DNA of 64,000 nt from assembly GCA_963792205.1 (NCBI GenBank), contig CAWBVI010000002.1, positions 992,001-1,056,000 on the forward strand, read 5' to 3'. A program made the translations under genes and the position numbers. This document shows, in pieces, positions 36,255-44,238 of this stretch (its first letter is position 1; each line of letters opens with the position of its first letter). The notes under the pieces are model-generated. The model was not told where the DNA came from. It ran no database searches and saw nothing but the letters and a program-made list of their open reading frames with translations. This stretch comes from DATDAH01 sp963792205 (GTDB lineage Bacteria > Actinomycetota > Acidimicrobiia > Acidimicrobiales > DATDAH01).

Positions 36255-38039
36255 ATGACCCCCATCGACCGCATCCGGAACATCTGCCTGCTGGCCCACA
36301 TCGACCACGGCAAGTCGACCCTGGCCGACCGCCTGCTCGAGCGGTGCGGCGCGGTCGAGGCGCGGGACATGCGGGCCCAGTACCTGGACACCATGGATCT
36401 CGAGCGGGAGCGGGGCATCACGATCAAGCTCCAGAGCGTCCGGCTGGCGTACGGCGAGCACGTGCTGCACCTGATCGACACGCCGGGCCACGTCGACTTC
36501 GGCTACGAGGTGTCCCGGTCCCTCGCCGCCTGCGAGGGTGCGATCCTCCTGGTCGACGCGGCCCAGGGCATCGAGGCCCAGACCCTGGCCAACTGCTACC
36601 TGGCCCTCGAGCACGACCTCGAGATCGTGGCCTGCCTCAACAAGATCGACCTCCCCGCGGCCGAGCCCGAGCTGCGGGCCCAGGAGATCGAGCACGTGCT
36701 CGGCATCCCCGCCGAGGAGATCCTGCTCATCTCGGCCAAGACCGGTGAGGGCGTCGACGAGCTGCTCGACGCCATCGTGACCCGCATCCCGGCCCCCGAG
36801 GGCGCAGCCGACGATCCCCTCCGGGCGCTCATCTTCGACTCCCACTTCGACCAGTACCGCGGCGTGATCAGTTCGGTCCGGGTGGTCAGCGGCCGGCTCG
36901 ACACCGGCGCCCGCCTCTCCTTCATGCACGCCGGGGTGACCCACGACGCCGACGAGGTGGGGGTGCGCTCGCCGGACCCGGTGCCGGTCGCCGGGCTCGG
37001 TCCGGGCGAGGTCGGTTACGTCATCGCCGGCATCAAGGACGTGGCCGAGGCCCGCTCCGGCGAGACCGTCACCACCGCGCTGCGGGGGGCGAGTGAGCCG
37101 CTGGCCGGCTACCAGGAGCCCAAGCCCATGGTCTTCTGCGGCCTGTACCCGGTCGTCGGCGACGAGTTCGCCGACCTGCGGGAGGCGCTCGACAAGCTGG
37201 CCATCGACGACGCCAGCTTCAGCTTCGAGCCGGAGACCTCCGGCGCGCTCGGCTTCGGCTTCCGATGCGGGTTCCTCGGCCTGCTCCACATGGAGATCGT
37301 CCGCGAGCGCCTGGAGCGCGAGTTCGACCTGGCGCTCATCGCCACGGCCCCCTCGGTCGAGTACGTCGTCCACACGACCAGCGGCCAGGCGATCGAGGTC
37401 GACAACCCGTCCGACGTCCCCCCGGCGGGGGAGATCGACCGGATCGAGGAGCCGTGGCTCATGGCCACGATCATCACCCCGTCGTCCTACACCGGCACCC
37501 TCATCGAGCTGTGCGAGGCCCGGCGGGGGAGCCAGCAGCGGATCGACTACCTCTCGCCCGAGCGGGTGGAGCTGGTGTACCGGCTGCCGCTCGCCGAAGT
37601 CGTGACCGACTTCTTCGACCAGCTCAAGAGCCGGAGCCAGGGCTATGCCAGCCTCGACTACGAGCCGGCGGGCTACGTCGCCGCCAACCTGGCCAAGGTC
37701 GACGTGCTGCTCAACGGCGTGCCCGTCGACGCCTTCTCGACCATCGTGCACCGGGACCGCTCCTACGAGTACGGCAAGAAGATGACGGCCAAGCTGCGCG
37801 AGCTCATCCCGCGGCAGATGTTCGACGTCCCCATCCAGGCGGCCATCGGCGGGCGGATCATCGCCCGGGAGACCGTCAAGGCCAAGCGCAAGGACGTGCT
37901 GGCCAAGTGCTACGGCGGCGACATCACCCGCAAGCGCAAGCTGCTGGAGCAGCAGAAGGCGGGCAAGAAGCGGATGAAGAACATCGGCCGGGTCGAGGTC
38001 CCCCAGGAGGCCTTCGTCTCCGCCCTCCGCATCGACTGA
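36255..38039 (+). CDS. lepA: Elongation factor 4 (LepA), translational GTPase
   Basis: 594 residues. Back-translocating ribosomal GTPase. G1 CLLAHIDHGKSTLADRL, effector region DLERERGITIKL, G3 DTPGHVDFGYEVSRSL, G4 CLNKIDLP, then domains 2-5 and the LepA-specific C-terminus (IGGRIIARETVKAKRKDVLA, CYGGDITRKRKLLEQQKAGK). ATG 36255 is the only good start. Followed by a 206-bp intergenic region that controls amt1. Confidence 0.97.
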   Translation: MTPIDRIRNICLLAHIDHGKSTLADRLLERCGAVEARDMRAQYLDTMDLERERGITIKLQSVRLAYGEHVLHLIDTPGHVDFGYEVSRSLAACEGAILLVDAAQGIEAQTLANCYLALEHDLEIVACLNKIDLPAAEPELRAQEIEHVLGIPAEEILLISAKTGEGVDELLDAIVTRIPAPEGAADDPLRALIFDSHFDQYRGVISSVRVVSGRLDTGARLSFMHAGVTHDADEVGVRSPDPVPVAGLGPGEVGYVIAGIKDVAEARSGETVTTALRGASEPLAGYQEPKPMVFCGLYPVVGDEFADLREALDKLAIDDASFSFEPETSGALGFGFRCGFLGLLHMEIVRERLEREFDLALIATAPSVEYVVHTTSGQAIEVDNPSDVPPAGEIDRIEEPWLMATIITPSSYTGTLIELCEARRGSQQRIDYLSPERVELVYRLPLAEVVTDFFDQLKSRSQGYASLDYEPAGYVAANLAKVDVLLNGVPVDAFSTIVHRDRSYEYGKKMTAKLRELIPRQMFDVPIQAAIGGRIIARETVKAKRKDVLAKCYGGDITRKRKLLEQQKAGKKRMKNIGRVEVPQEAFVSALRID

Positions 38040-38041
38040 CG

Positions 38042-38085
38042 CTTCGCCGTCAGATCCGCGTCAGATCCCGCGCCCGACGGCGAAG
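38042..38085. repeat. Inverted repeat after lepA enclosing tandem GTCAGATCC repeats
   Basis: CTTCGCCGTC (38042-38051) and GACGGCGAAG (38076-38085) are exact reverse complements, a possible lepA terminator stem. Within it, GTCAGATCC occurs twice with an 11-bp period (38049-38057 and 38060-38068). The 15-mer GTCAGATCCGCGTCA (38049-38063) recurs exactly upstream of glnB2 (49658-49672). The 11-bp direct-repeat geometry is typical of tandem winged-helix (OmpR/PhoB-type) binding. Confidence 0.6.
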
Positions 38086-38140
38086 GTCGGCCGTGTCGCG
38101 ACGTTCATGGATGCGACATCTTCGTGTGATCGCCCGTTCG

Positions 38141-38255
38141 TAGGTTGCCGCCGACGGGTCGGGCTGCTGGGCCCGCGCCCTTGACCACACGAAAGGAAGC
38201 GGAGATGCGGGAGCCTCGAACGAGGTCTGAGCGGGGGGAGATCGGGTGTCCATGA
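38141..38255 (+). promoter_or_regulatory. amt1 leader with -10 box and possible 16-codon upstream ORF
   Basis: TAGGTT (38141-38146) is a -10-like hexamer, giving a leader of about 90 nt. In the leader, AAAGGAAGCGGAG directly precedes ATG 38205, which opens a 16-codon frame (MREPRTRSERGEIGCP) ending in TGA at 38253-38255. That stop overlaps the internal ATG (38252) of amt1. The arrangement would allow the short frame to gate ammonium transporter translation. Whether it is translated is unknown. Confidence 0.4.
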
Positions 38256-39772
38256 AACGCAAGTTGCTCATCGGCGCTTCGGTGATGGCGGTGTTCCTCA
38301 TCGGCGCCGCGGGAGCGGCCGGTGCGCAGGAAGCGGACCCGGTCGTCGACCTGGGCATCCAGGTGAACATCCTCTGGCTGGTCATCGGTGCCGTCCTGGT
38401 CATCTTCATGCAGGCCGGGTTCGCCCTCGTCGAGACGGGGTTCTGCCAGGCCAAGAACGCCGCCCACGTGGTGTCCACGAACTTCGCCGTCTTCGGCCTC
38501 GGCTTCGTGGGCTACTTCCTGATCGGCTACCCGTTGATGTTCGGCGGGTTCAGCTATGTGTTGCCCGGGTACGACTTCGGCTACACGACCGCGGTCGGCG
38601 AGAAGCTCATCGGCTTCGGGGACTGGGTGTTCCTGTGGCAGGGCGGGTGGGCCCTGTCGGGTGACCAGGCCTACACGGGCGCCGTCGCCGCCTTCTTCCT
38701 CTACATGGTGGCCTTCATGGACACCACGGCGACCATCCCCACGGGGGCGATGGCCGAGCGCTGGAAGTGGAACGCCTTCGTCGGATGGGGTCTCTTCTGC
38801 GGCGCCATCTACTACCCGCTGTTCGGGGCGTGGACGTGGGGCGGGGGCTGGCTGAGCCAGCTCGGCAACAACGTCGACCTGGGCTTCGGCTACGTGGACT
38901 TCGCCGGCTCCGGCGTCGTGCACGCGGTCGGAGGAGTCGCCGGCCTGGCCGGCGCCATGGTCCTCGGGCCTCGGCTCGGCAAGTACGGGCCGGACGGCAA
39001 GCCCCGCACGATCGCCGGGCACCACATCCCCATGGCCCTGCTGGGCACGTTCATCCTGCTGTTCGGCTGGTTCGGGTTCAACGCGGCGTCGACCTTCGCC
39101 GCCACCGACTCGGCCCTGGCCATCGTGGCCACGAACACGGCCCTCGCCGCGGCGTTCGGCGCTGTGGCCGGCATGTTCTGGATCATGAAGCGGAGCGGCA
39201 AGCCCGATCCGGGGATGATGGCCAACGGCATGCTCGGCGGCCTCGTCGCCATCACCGCGCCCTGCTACTTCGTCCAGCCGTGGCATGCGGCGGTCATCGG
39301 TGCGATCGCCGGCGTCGTCGTCATCGAGGCCATCGCCTTCTTCGAGCGCAAGGGCGTCGACGACCCGGTCGGGGCGATCTCGGTCCACGGCGTCTGCGGT
39401 TCGCTCGGGGTCCTGGCGGTGGGCATCTTCTCCGACGGCAGTCGCGGTCAGGGATGGAACCTCACGACCAACAACGGTGACGGGGGCGTGGAGGGCATCC
39501 TCTACGGCCTCGACAACGTCGACCAGCTCATCGCCCAGGCCATCGGCGTGGTGGTGATCTGGACGGTGATCTTCGGTGTGGCCTTCGGGTTCTTCAAGCT
39601 GCAGAACAAGCTGATGAAGGGCGGCATCCGTCCCACCGAAGAGGTCGAGGAGGTCGGGCTCGATCTCCCGGAGATGGGCGTGCTCGCCTACCCCGAGTTC
39701 GTGGGCAGCCATGCCCCGGGCCTCGAGGCCGAGCAGGTGGCCGACCCGGGTGGCACCGAGCTCAACCGCTAG
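38246..39772 (+). CDS. amt: Ammonium transporter (Amt family), first copy
   Basis: 508 residues from GTG 38246 (GGGGAG 5 nt upstream; ATG 38252 also possible). A signal-like N-terminus (KRKLLIGASVMAVFLIGAAGAAGAQE), then an 11-helix Amt core: MQAGFALVETGFCQAKNAAHV, MDTTATIPTGAMAERWKWN, the conserved FGWFGFNAAST and pore histidines in SGVVHAVGG and ISVHGVCG. It moves ammonium/ammonia across the membrane, normally gated by PII. Longer than the second copy (438 aa) and lacking an adjacent glnB; instead the antiporter-GlnD fusion follows. A strong terminator separates the two. Confidence 0.95.
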   Translation: MSMKRKLLIGASVMAVFLIGAAGAAGAQEADPVVDLGIQVNILWLVIGAVLVIFMQAGFALVETGFCQAKNAAHVVSTNFAVFGLGFVGYFLIGYPLMFGGFSYVLPGYDFGYTTAVGEKLIGFGDWVFLWQGGWALSGDQAYTGAVAAFFLYMVAFMDTTATIPTGAMAERWKWNAFVGWGLFCGAIYYPLFGAWTWGGGWLSQLGNNVDLGFGYVDFAGSGVVHAVGGVAGLAGAMVLGPRLGKYGPDGKPRTIAGHHIPMALLGTFILLFGWFGFNAASTFAATDSALAIVATNTALAAAFGAVAGMFWIMKRSGKPDPGMMANGMLGGLVAITAPCYFVQPWHAAVIGAIAGVVVIEAIAFFERKGVDDPVGAISVHGVCGSLGVLAVGIFSDGSRGQGWNLTTNNGDGGVEGILYGLDNVDQLIAQAIGVVVIWTVIFGVAFGFFKLQNKLMKGGIRPTEEVEEVGLDLPEMGVLAYPEFVGSHAPGLEAEQVADPGGTELNR

Positions 39773-39794
39773 CTCGCCTCCCGATCGTTCCCGC

Positions 39795-39831
39795 GACGGC
39801 GGGTGCAGGCACGCCGCCTGCACCCGCCGTC
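39795..39831. terminator. Strong hairpin after amt1
   Basis: Perfect 16-bp stem, GACGGCGGGTGCAGGC (39795-39810) with its exact complement (39816-39831), 5-nt loop ACGCC, no U-tract. It lies 20 nt after the amt1 stop and 31 nt before the antiporter ATG, so it should reduce read-through and separate the two genes' expression levels. Confidence 0.75.
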
Positions 39832-39862
39832 ACCCGTGCGCCGCCCGGAGCAGCCCCTTCCG

Positions 39863-42568
39863 ATGGACTTCGCCCAGTTCCTGACCGACATCCTGGTCGT
39901 CCTCGTCGCGGCCAAGCTGGCCGCCGAGGTCTCGGAGCGGATCGGCATTCCTGCCGTCGTGGGCGAGATCGTGGCCGGCGTCCTGGTCGGCCCATCGGTG
40001 TTCGGGCTGGTCGACCCGTCCGACGAGGTCCTGGTGACGCTCGGCGAGGTCGGCGTGATCCTCCTGCTGCTCGAGGTCGGCATGGAGATGGACCTGGTCG
40101 AGCTGGGCAAGGTCGGACGGGCCTCGTTCCAGGTCGCGGTCGTGGGTGTCCTCACCCCCCTCCTCCTCGGCTACCTCGCCATGGGCGCCATCACCGACGA
40201 CACCAACACGAAGCTGTTCGTCGCCGCCGCCCTGACGGCCACCAGCGTCGGCATCACGGCGAGGGTCTTCGGCGATCTCCGCGCCCTGGGTACGACCGAG
40301 GCGCGGCTCGTGCTGGGCGCCGCGGTGGCCGACGACGTGATGGGCCTCGTCGTCCTGACCGTCGTCGTACGCCTGGTCACCGAAGGGTCGGTGTCGGTCG
40401 CCTCGGTGCTGTGGATCGTCGTGGTCGCGGTCGGCTTCCTCGTCATCGCCAGCTTCGTCGGGCTTCGGGTGGCCAACCCCCTGTTCGCCTTCGTCGAGCG
40501 GTTCTCCCGGTCGACCGGGACCCTCGTCGCGCTGGGGTTCGCCTTCGCCCTGGCCTTCGCCCGCCTGGCCGATGCCGCCCAGTTGGCCCCGATCGTGGGC
40601 GCGTTCGTCGCCGGGATCGCCCTCAGCCGGGCCGACGCTGCGCCGCGGATCAGCCGGGAGCTGGCGCCCGTGGGCCACCTCTTCATCCCCGTGTTCTTCC
40701 TCCAGATCGGCATCAACGCCGAGGTCGAGGCCTTCTTCTCGGGGGCGGTGCTGCGGGACGCCGGGATCCTCCTCGCCGTCGCCACGGTCGGGAAGCTGGT
40801 CTCGCCGCTCGGCGCCCTCGGCGTCCGCAGCGACAAGTGGCTGATCGGCCTCGGCATGCTCCCCCGAGGCGAGGTCGGGCTGATCTTCGCCACCATCGGC
40901 CTGCAGACCGGCGTCCTCGGTGACGAGCTCTACGCCGCCCTGCTGCTCGTGGTCCTGGTGACGACGCTGGTGACGCCGCCGCTGCTCAAGTTCCGCTACG
41001 GCCGCCTGCGCGCGGCCGCCGCCCCGACGGGGCCGCCGCCGGGGACCGAACCTCCGCCCTCGGGCTGGCTCGTGGTCCGCGACGGCGAGATCGAACTGGC
41101 GGCTGAGCCCCCGGTGGACGCCGGCCTCCTCGTCGCCCTGCGCGCCGCGGTCCTGGCCGGCAGGGACCGACCGGGCGAGGCGCTGCTCGAGTGGCTGAGC
41201 GCCCTCCCCGAGCCCCGGGGAGCCTGGCCCGAGGACGCCCGGCAGGCCCTGCTCGACGTCGTCGAACGGGGCAACGCCCGGTCGTGGCGTTTCCTGCTCA
41301 CCACCGGAGTCCTGGGTGGGGCTCTGCCCGAGCTCGAAGGGTGCCTCCGGGACCGGGAGGACCAGGTCGGCCTCGACGCCACGGCTGCCTACCGGCTCCG
41401 GTCGATCGAGCATCTGCGGGCCCTGGACGCCGACGACCCGTTGGCCAGCGCGGTCCAGGGCCTGGACGACGTCGACGCCTTCCTCCTCGCGGTGCTCCTC
41501 GTCGATGCCGCCGACGGCGCCCGGCACCGGTCGTCGGTCGCGACGGCCACGCTGCGGAGGATCGGGCTGGACCCGGCGCGGGCCGGCCGGGTCCAGGCCC
41601 TGGTCGACGACGGGGACGACCTCCTGTGGGCCGCGGCCCATCGTCCTTCAGGGCTGAGCGAGGCCGCGGTCCTGCCGCTGGCCACGCACCTCGAGTCGCC
41701 CGAACGGGCCACGGGCCTCTACGCCCTCACGGCCCTGCGGCAGGCCGAGGCGCAGCGTTGGGAGCACGACCGCCTCCGCGACCTGTACCACCTGATCCAG
41801 GCCGTGCTCACCGACACCGGCCTCACCGGCTCCGAGGTCCGGAACCTCACGAGCCGCCTCCGGCTCGAGGCGCGGACGCTCGTCGGGGGGGCCGGGCCGG
41901 GCCCGGTCGACCGGATCGAGCACGCGCCGAGCTCGTTCGTGCTCCGCCAGAGCCCCGTCGAGCTAGCCGCCTGCGCCGTCCTCGTCGACCCGCCACCCCG
42001 CGGCAACGAGATGCGGGTCTCGGTGCTGGACGGGGACGGCGACAACGGGATCGTCCTGGTGGGGGCCCGCGACCGTCCGGGGTTGCTCGCCGTGGTCTCG
42101 GGGGTGCTGGCCGAGGCCGGCTACGACGTCCGCCGCGCGGCCGTCGCCACGTGGGCCGACGGCGTGGCGGTCGAGTCGTTCGTGGTGACCGGGGCCACGC
42201 GCCTGTCGGGCGAGGTGCTCGGCCGAGCCCTGCTCGACGCGGACGGGCCGCTGGTCTCCACCCCGCTCCCCGGGGCCCAGGTCACCTTCGACGACCACGG
42301 CTCACCTTGGCACACCATCTGCGAGGTCGAGGCGGTCGACCAGCCCGGCCTCCTCCACGACCTGGCGACGGCGTTCGCGGCCGCGGGGGCGGTGGTCGTG
42401 GCCGCGTCGATCGGCGAGCGGGACCACGACGCCGTCGACACCTTCGAGCTGGTGACCGCCGACGGCGAGAAGCTGTCGCCGGCCGCCTGCCAGGCGGTCC
42501 GCGACGCGATCGCGGAGGGCGTGACGCTCACCCGCCGCCGGTTCCGCGGCGGCCTCGTCGCCCGCTGA
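39863..42568 (+). CDS. Kef/CPA2-type cation:proton antiporter fused to a degenerate GlnD-like HD-ACT-ACT module
   Basis: 901 residues. Residues 1-385 are a CPA2 exchanger: EVSERIGIPAVVGEIVAGVL, the DD-type ion site region GAAVADDVMGLVVL, and GLGMLPRGEVGLIFATIG. Residues about 420-690 align by pattern with the helical/HD part of PII uridylyltransferase GlnD (WRFLLTTGVLGGALPELEG, LLAVLLVDAADGARHRSSVA, HLESPERATGLYALTALRQA). The HD catalytic His is Val (VDAADG for HDIGKG). Two ACT domains follow (about 717-790 VLVGARDRPGLLAVVSGVL; 816-895 EVEAVDQPGLLHDLATAFAA then DGEKLSPAAC). There is no nucleotidyltransferase domain. This suggests a glutamine-sensing regulatory tail on an ion exchanger. The start is ATG 39863; a longer frame would run through the terminator. 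Confidence 0.85.
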   Translation: MDFAQFLTDILVVLVAAKLAAEVSERIGIPAVVGEIVAGVLVGPSVFGLVDPSDEVLVTLGEVGVILLLLEVGMEMDLVELGKVGRASFQVAVVGVLTPLLLGYLAMGAITDDTNTKLFVAAALTATSVGITARVFGDLRALGTTEARLVLGAAVADDVMGLVVLTVVVRLVTEGSVSVASVLWIVVVAVGFLVIASFVGLRVANPLFAFVERFSRSTGTLVALGFAFALAFARLADAAQLAPIVGAFVAGIALSRADAAPRISRELAPVGHLFIPVFFLQIGINAEVEAFFSGAVLRDAGILLAVATVGKLVSPLGALGVRSDKWLIGLGMLPRGEVGLIFATIGLQTGVLGDELYAALLLVVLVTTLVTPPLLKFRYGRLRAAAAPTGPPPGTEPPPSGWLVVRDGEIELAAEPPVDAGLLVALRAAVLAGRDRPGEALLEWLSALPEPRGAWPEDARQALLDVVERGNARSWRFLLTTGVLGGALPELEGCLRDREDQVGLDATAAYRLRSIEHLRALDADDPLASAVQGLDDVDAFLLAVLLVDAADGARHRSSVATATLRRIGLDPARAGRVQALVDDGDDLLWAAAHRPSGLSEAAVLPLATHLESPERATGLYALTALRQAEAQRWEHDRLRDLYHLIQAVLTDTGLTGSEVRNLTSRLRLEARTLVGGAGPGPVDRIEHAPSSFVLRQSPVELAACAVLVDPPPRGNEMRVSVLDGDGDNGIVLVGARDRPGLLAVVSGVLAEAGYDVRRAAVATWADGVAVESFVVTGATRLSGEVLGRALLDADGPLVSTPLPGAQVTFDDHGSPWHTICEVEAVDQPGLLHDLATAFAAAGAVVVAASIGERDHDAVDTFELVTADGEKLSPAACQAVRDAIAEGVTLTRRRFRGGLVAR

Positions 42569-42584
42569 CCGGAGCAAGGTTCCT

Positions 42585-42649
42585 GTCAGGGAGTGGTCAC
42601 GGACTGGACACCGGCCCCGAACCGACCCGACACCGGCCAGGCGTACGGT
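42585..42649 (+). promoter_or_regulatory. Candidate promoter and GTCA direct repeat for first winged-helix regulator
   Basis: GTCA-N7-GTCA (42585-42599; 11-bp period) then TACGGT (42644-42649), 6 nt before GTG 42656. The same GTCA-N7-GTCA spacing is found before amt1 and glnB2. Distances from repeat to -10 are 44 nt here, 55 nt at glnB2 and 77 nt at amt1, all multiples of 11. Suggestive only, since GTCA is a short word. Confidence 0.35.
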
Positions 42650-42655
42650 CGCTCC

Positions 42656-43177
42656 GTGGCACCCGTGACGATCCCGGTGGACGTGGTCGCGCTGCGCTGG
42701 CCGGAGGAGGCCGTCCGCCGGGAGCAGCTCGCGACCGTGGGCATCCCCCGACTCCTCCTCGTGGCCCGGGGCGCGGCCCCGCCGCAGCGCTGGGCGGTCG
42801 ACGAGGACTGGGTGGCGGCCGAGGCGCCGGCCGAGGAGCGGGCGCAGCGGGAGGCGACCGTCCGCCGCCGCCTCGAGCAGCTCGCTCAGCCCCCGCGTCG
42901 GGCTCGGTGCAGCGTGATCGTGGACGACGACGGTCTCGTCCGCCGGGAAGAGCGCTGGGTCGCGCTCTCGGAGCTCGAGACCCGTCTGCTGCGCCCCCTC
43001 CTCGCCGCCGCCGGGCGCTGCGTGTCCCGCGGCGATCTGCTCGCCGCGGGATGGCCGGGGGAAGTGCGCCACGACCGGTCCGTGGACGGGGCCATCCGGC
43101 GGGTGCGGGCCAAGCTGCGCCCGCTCGGGGTCCGCATCCACGGGATCACCGGTGCGGGCTACCTGCTGGAGGCCTGA
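42656..43177 (+). CDS. Winged-helix (OmpR-type) regulator with shortened pseudo-receiver, copy 1
   Basis: 173 residues. The C-terminal ~75 residues are a Trans_reg_C winged helix (SRGDLLAAGWPG, VDGAIRRVRAKLRPLGVRIH, GITGAGYLLE). The N-terminal ~75 residues (VDVVALRWPEEAVRREQLA, PRLLLVARGAAPP) look like a truncated receiver with no phospho-acceptor Asp, as in atypical regulators such as GlnR. It is a paralogue of the protein at 50135; each closes an ammonium-transport cluster. GTG 42656 is chosen because TACGGT precedes it by 6 nt and the paralogue starts equivalently. Confidence 0.78.
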   Translation: MAPVTIPVDVVALRWPEEAVRREQLATVGIPRLLLVARGAAPPQRWAVDEDWVAAEAPAEERAQREATVRRRLEQLAQPPRRARCSVIVDDDGLVRREERWVALSELETRLLRPLLAAAGRCVSRGDLLAAGWPGEVRHDRSVDGAIRRVRAKLRPLGVRIHGITGAGYLLEA

Positions 43178-43186
43178 GTCAGCACA

Positions 43187-43213
43187 TTGGCACTCGGTAT
43201 CATCGAGTGACAA
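43187..43213 (+). promoter_or_regulatory. CIRCE operator overlapping hrcA promoter and start codon
   Basis: TTGGCACTC-N9-GAGTGACAA, close to the CIRCE consensus TTAGCACTC-N9-GAGTGCTAA (15 of 18 arm positions). The N9 contains TATCAT (43198-43203), a -10-like hexamer, and the last A of the right arm is the A of the hrcA ATG. HrcA bound here would block its own promoter directly. Confidence 0.85.
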
Positions 43214-44235
43214 TGCCCTCGTCCGACGACCGCGCGCTCGATGACCGCAAGGCGGCCGTCCTTCGGGCTGTCGTCGAGGAGTACATCGAGACGGCGCAAC
43301 CGGTGGGCTCCGGCCACGTGGCCAGCTCCAGTGGCCTGACCGTGTCCGCGGCGACCATCCGCAACGAGATGGGCGCCCTCGAACGGGACGGCTACCTCCA
43401 CCAGCCCCACACCAGCGCGGGTCGGGTGCCCACGGAGAAGGGCTACCGCTTCTACGTCGACCGCCTGGCCCCGCCCGACCTGCAGTCGGCCGACGCCAAG
43501 ACCGTCAAGGCCTTCTTCGACCGGGCCCACGGCGAGATCGAGCGGATGCTCGGCCAGACCAGCAGCCTGCTCTCCAACCTGACCAGCTGTGCCGCGGTCG
43601 TCCTGGGCCCGCCGTACGAAGCCAGCCTGGTGCGCACCACCCAGCTCGTGGCCCTGAGCGACCACGTCGTGCTCGTCGTGGTCGTCCTGGGCAACGGGGT
43701 CGTCGAGAAGCACACGATCGAGCTGTCCGAGCCGATGGGGGACGATGACGTCGCTCGGGCCCAGACCGAGCTCGCCCGGCGGGTCGAAGGGCGCGCCACG
43801 ACCGCACTCGGCCCGGCACCGACCTCGGGCCGGACGGGAGTCGACCGACTCGTGGCCATGGCCCTCGAGCTCATGGGCGGCGAAGGGGCGACCCACGACG
43901 CCGAACACGTCTTCGTCGAGGGGGCGTCACGGGTGGCGTCGGCCTTCGACGCCGTCGAGACCGTGCGGGAGATCCTCGGCATCCTCGAGCAGCAGTTCGT
44001 GGTGGTCTCGCTGCTGCGGGACGTGATGAGCCGGGGCCTGACGGTCGCCATCGGCACCGAGACCGGGATGGCGCCCCTCGAGGAGTGCGCGCTCGTCGTC
44101 TCGCCGTACGAGATCGCCGGCGTGCCGGCCGGCACCATCGGCGTGCTCGGCCCGACCCGCATGGACTACCCCCAGGCCTTGGCGGCCGTGGCGGTGGTGA
44201 GCCAGCGCCTCAGCGACCGACTGACCGAGGGCTGA
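43213..44235 (+). CDS. hrcA: Heat-inducible transcription repressor HrcA
   Basis: 340 residues. Represses heat-shock operons by binding CIRCE. N-terminal winged helix (DRKAAVLRAVVEEYIETAQP, SGLTVSAATIRNEMGALERD, PHTSAGRVPTEKGYRFYVD), and the C-terminal domain ends IAGVPAGTIGVLGPTRMDYP. Start ATG overlaps the CIRCE element; with TATCAT 9 nt upstream a leaderless message is likely. Followed after 3 nt by dnaJ, the standard hrcA-dnaJ-rsmE order. Confidence 0.96.
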   Translation: MPSSDDRALDDRKAAVLRAVVEEYIETAQPVGSGHVASSSGLTVSAATIRNEMGALERDGYLHQPHTSAGRVPTEKGYRFYVDRLAPPDLQSADAKTVKAFFDRAHGEIERMLGQTSSLLSNLTSCAAVVLGPPYEASLVRTTQLVALSDHVVLVVVVLGNGVVEKHTIELSEPMGDDDVARAQTELARRVEGRATTALGPAPTSGRTGVDRLVAMALELMGGEGATHDAEHVFVEGASRVASAFDAVETVREILGILEQQFVVVSLLRDVMSRGLTVAIGTETGMAPLEECALVVSPYEIAGVPAGTIGVLGPTRMDYPQALAAVAVVSQRLSDRLTEG

Positions 44236-44238
44236 CAG

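Noticed and set aside
39803..39862. Longer N-terminus for the antiporter
   Set aside because: The extra 20 codons are encoded within the 16-bp terminator hairpin and have no membrane or family character; ATG 39863 starts the natural first helix.
42593..42655. Longer N-terminus for the first winged-helix regulator
   Set aside because: The -10 box TACGGT would lie inside the coding region, and the paralogue at 50135 supports a start at the later GTG.
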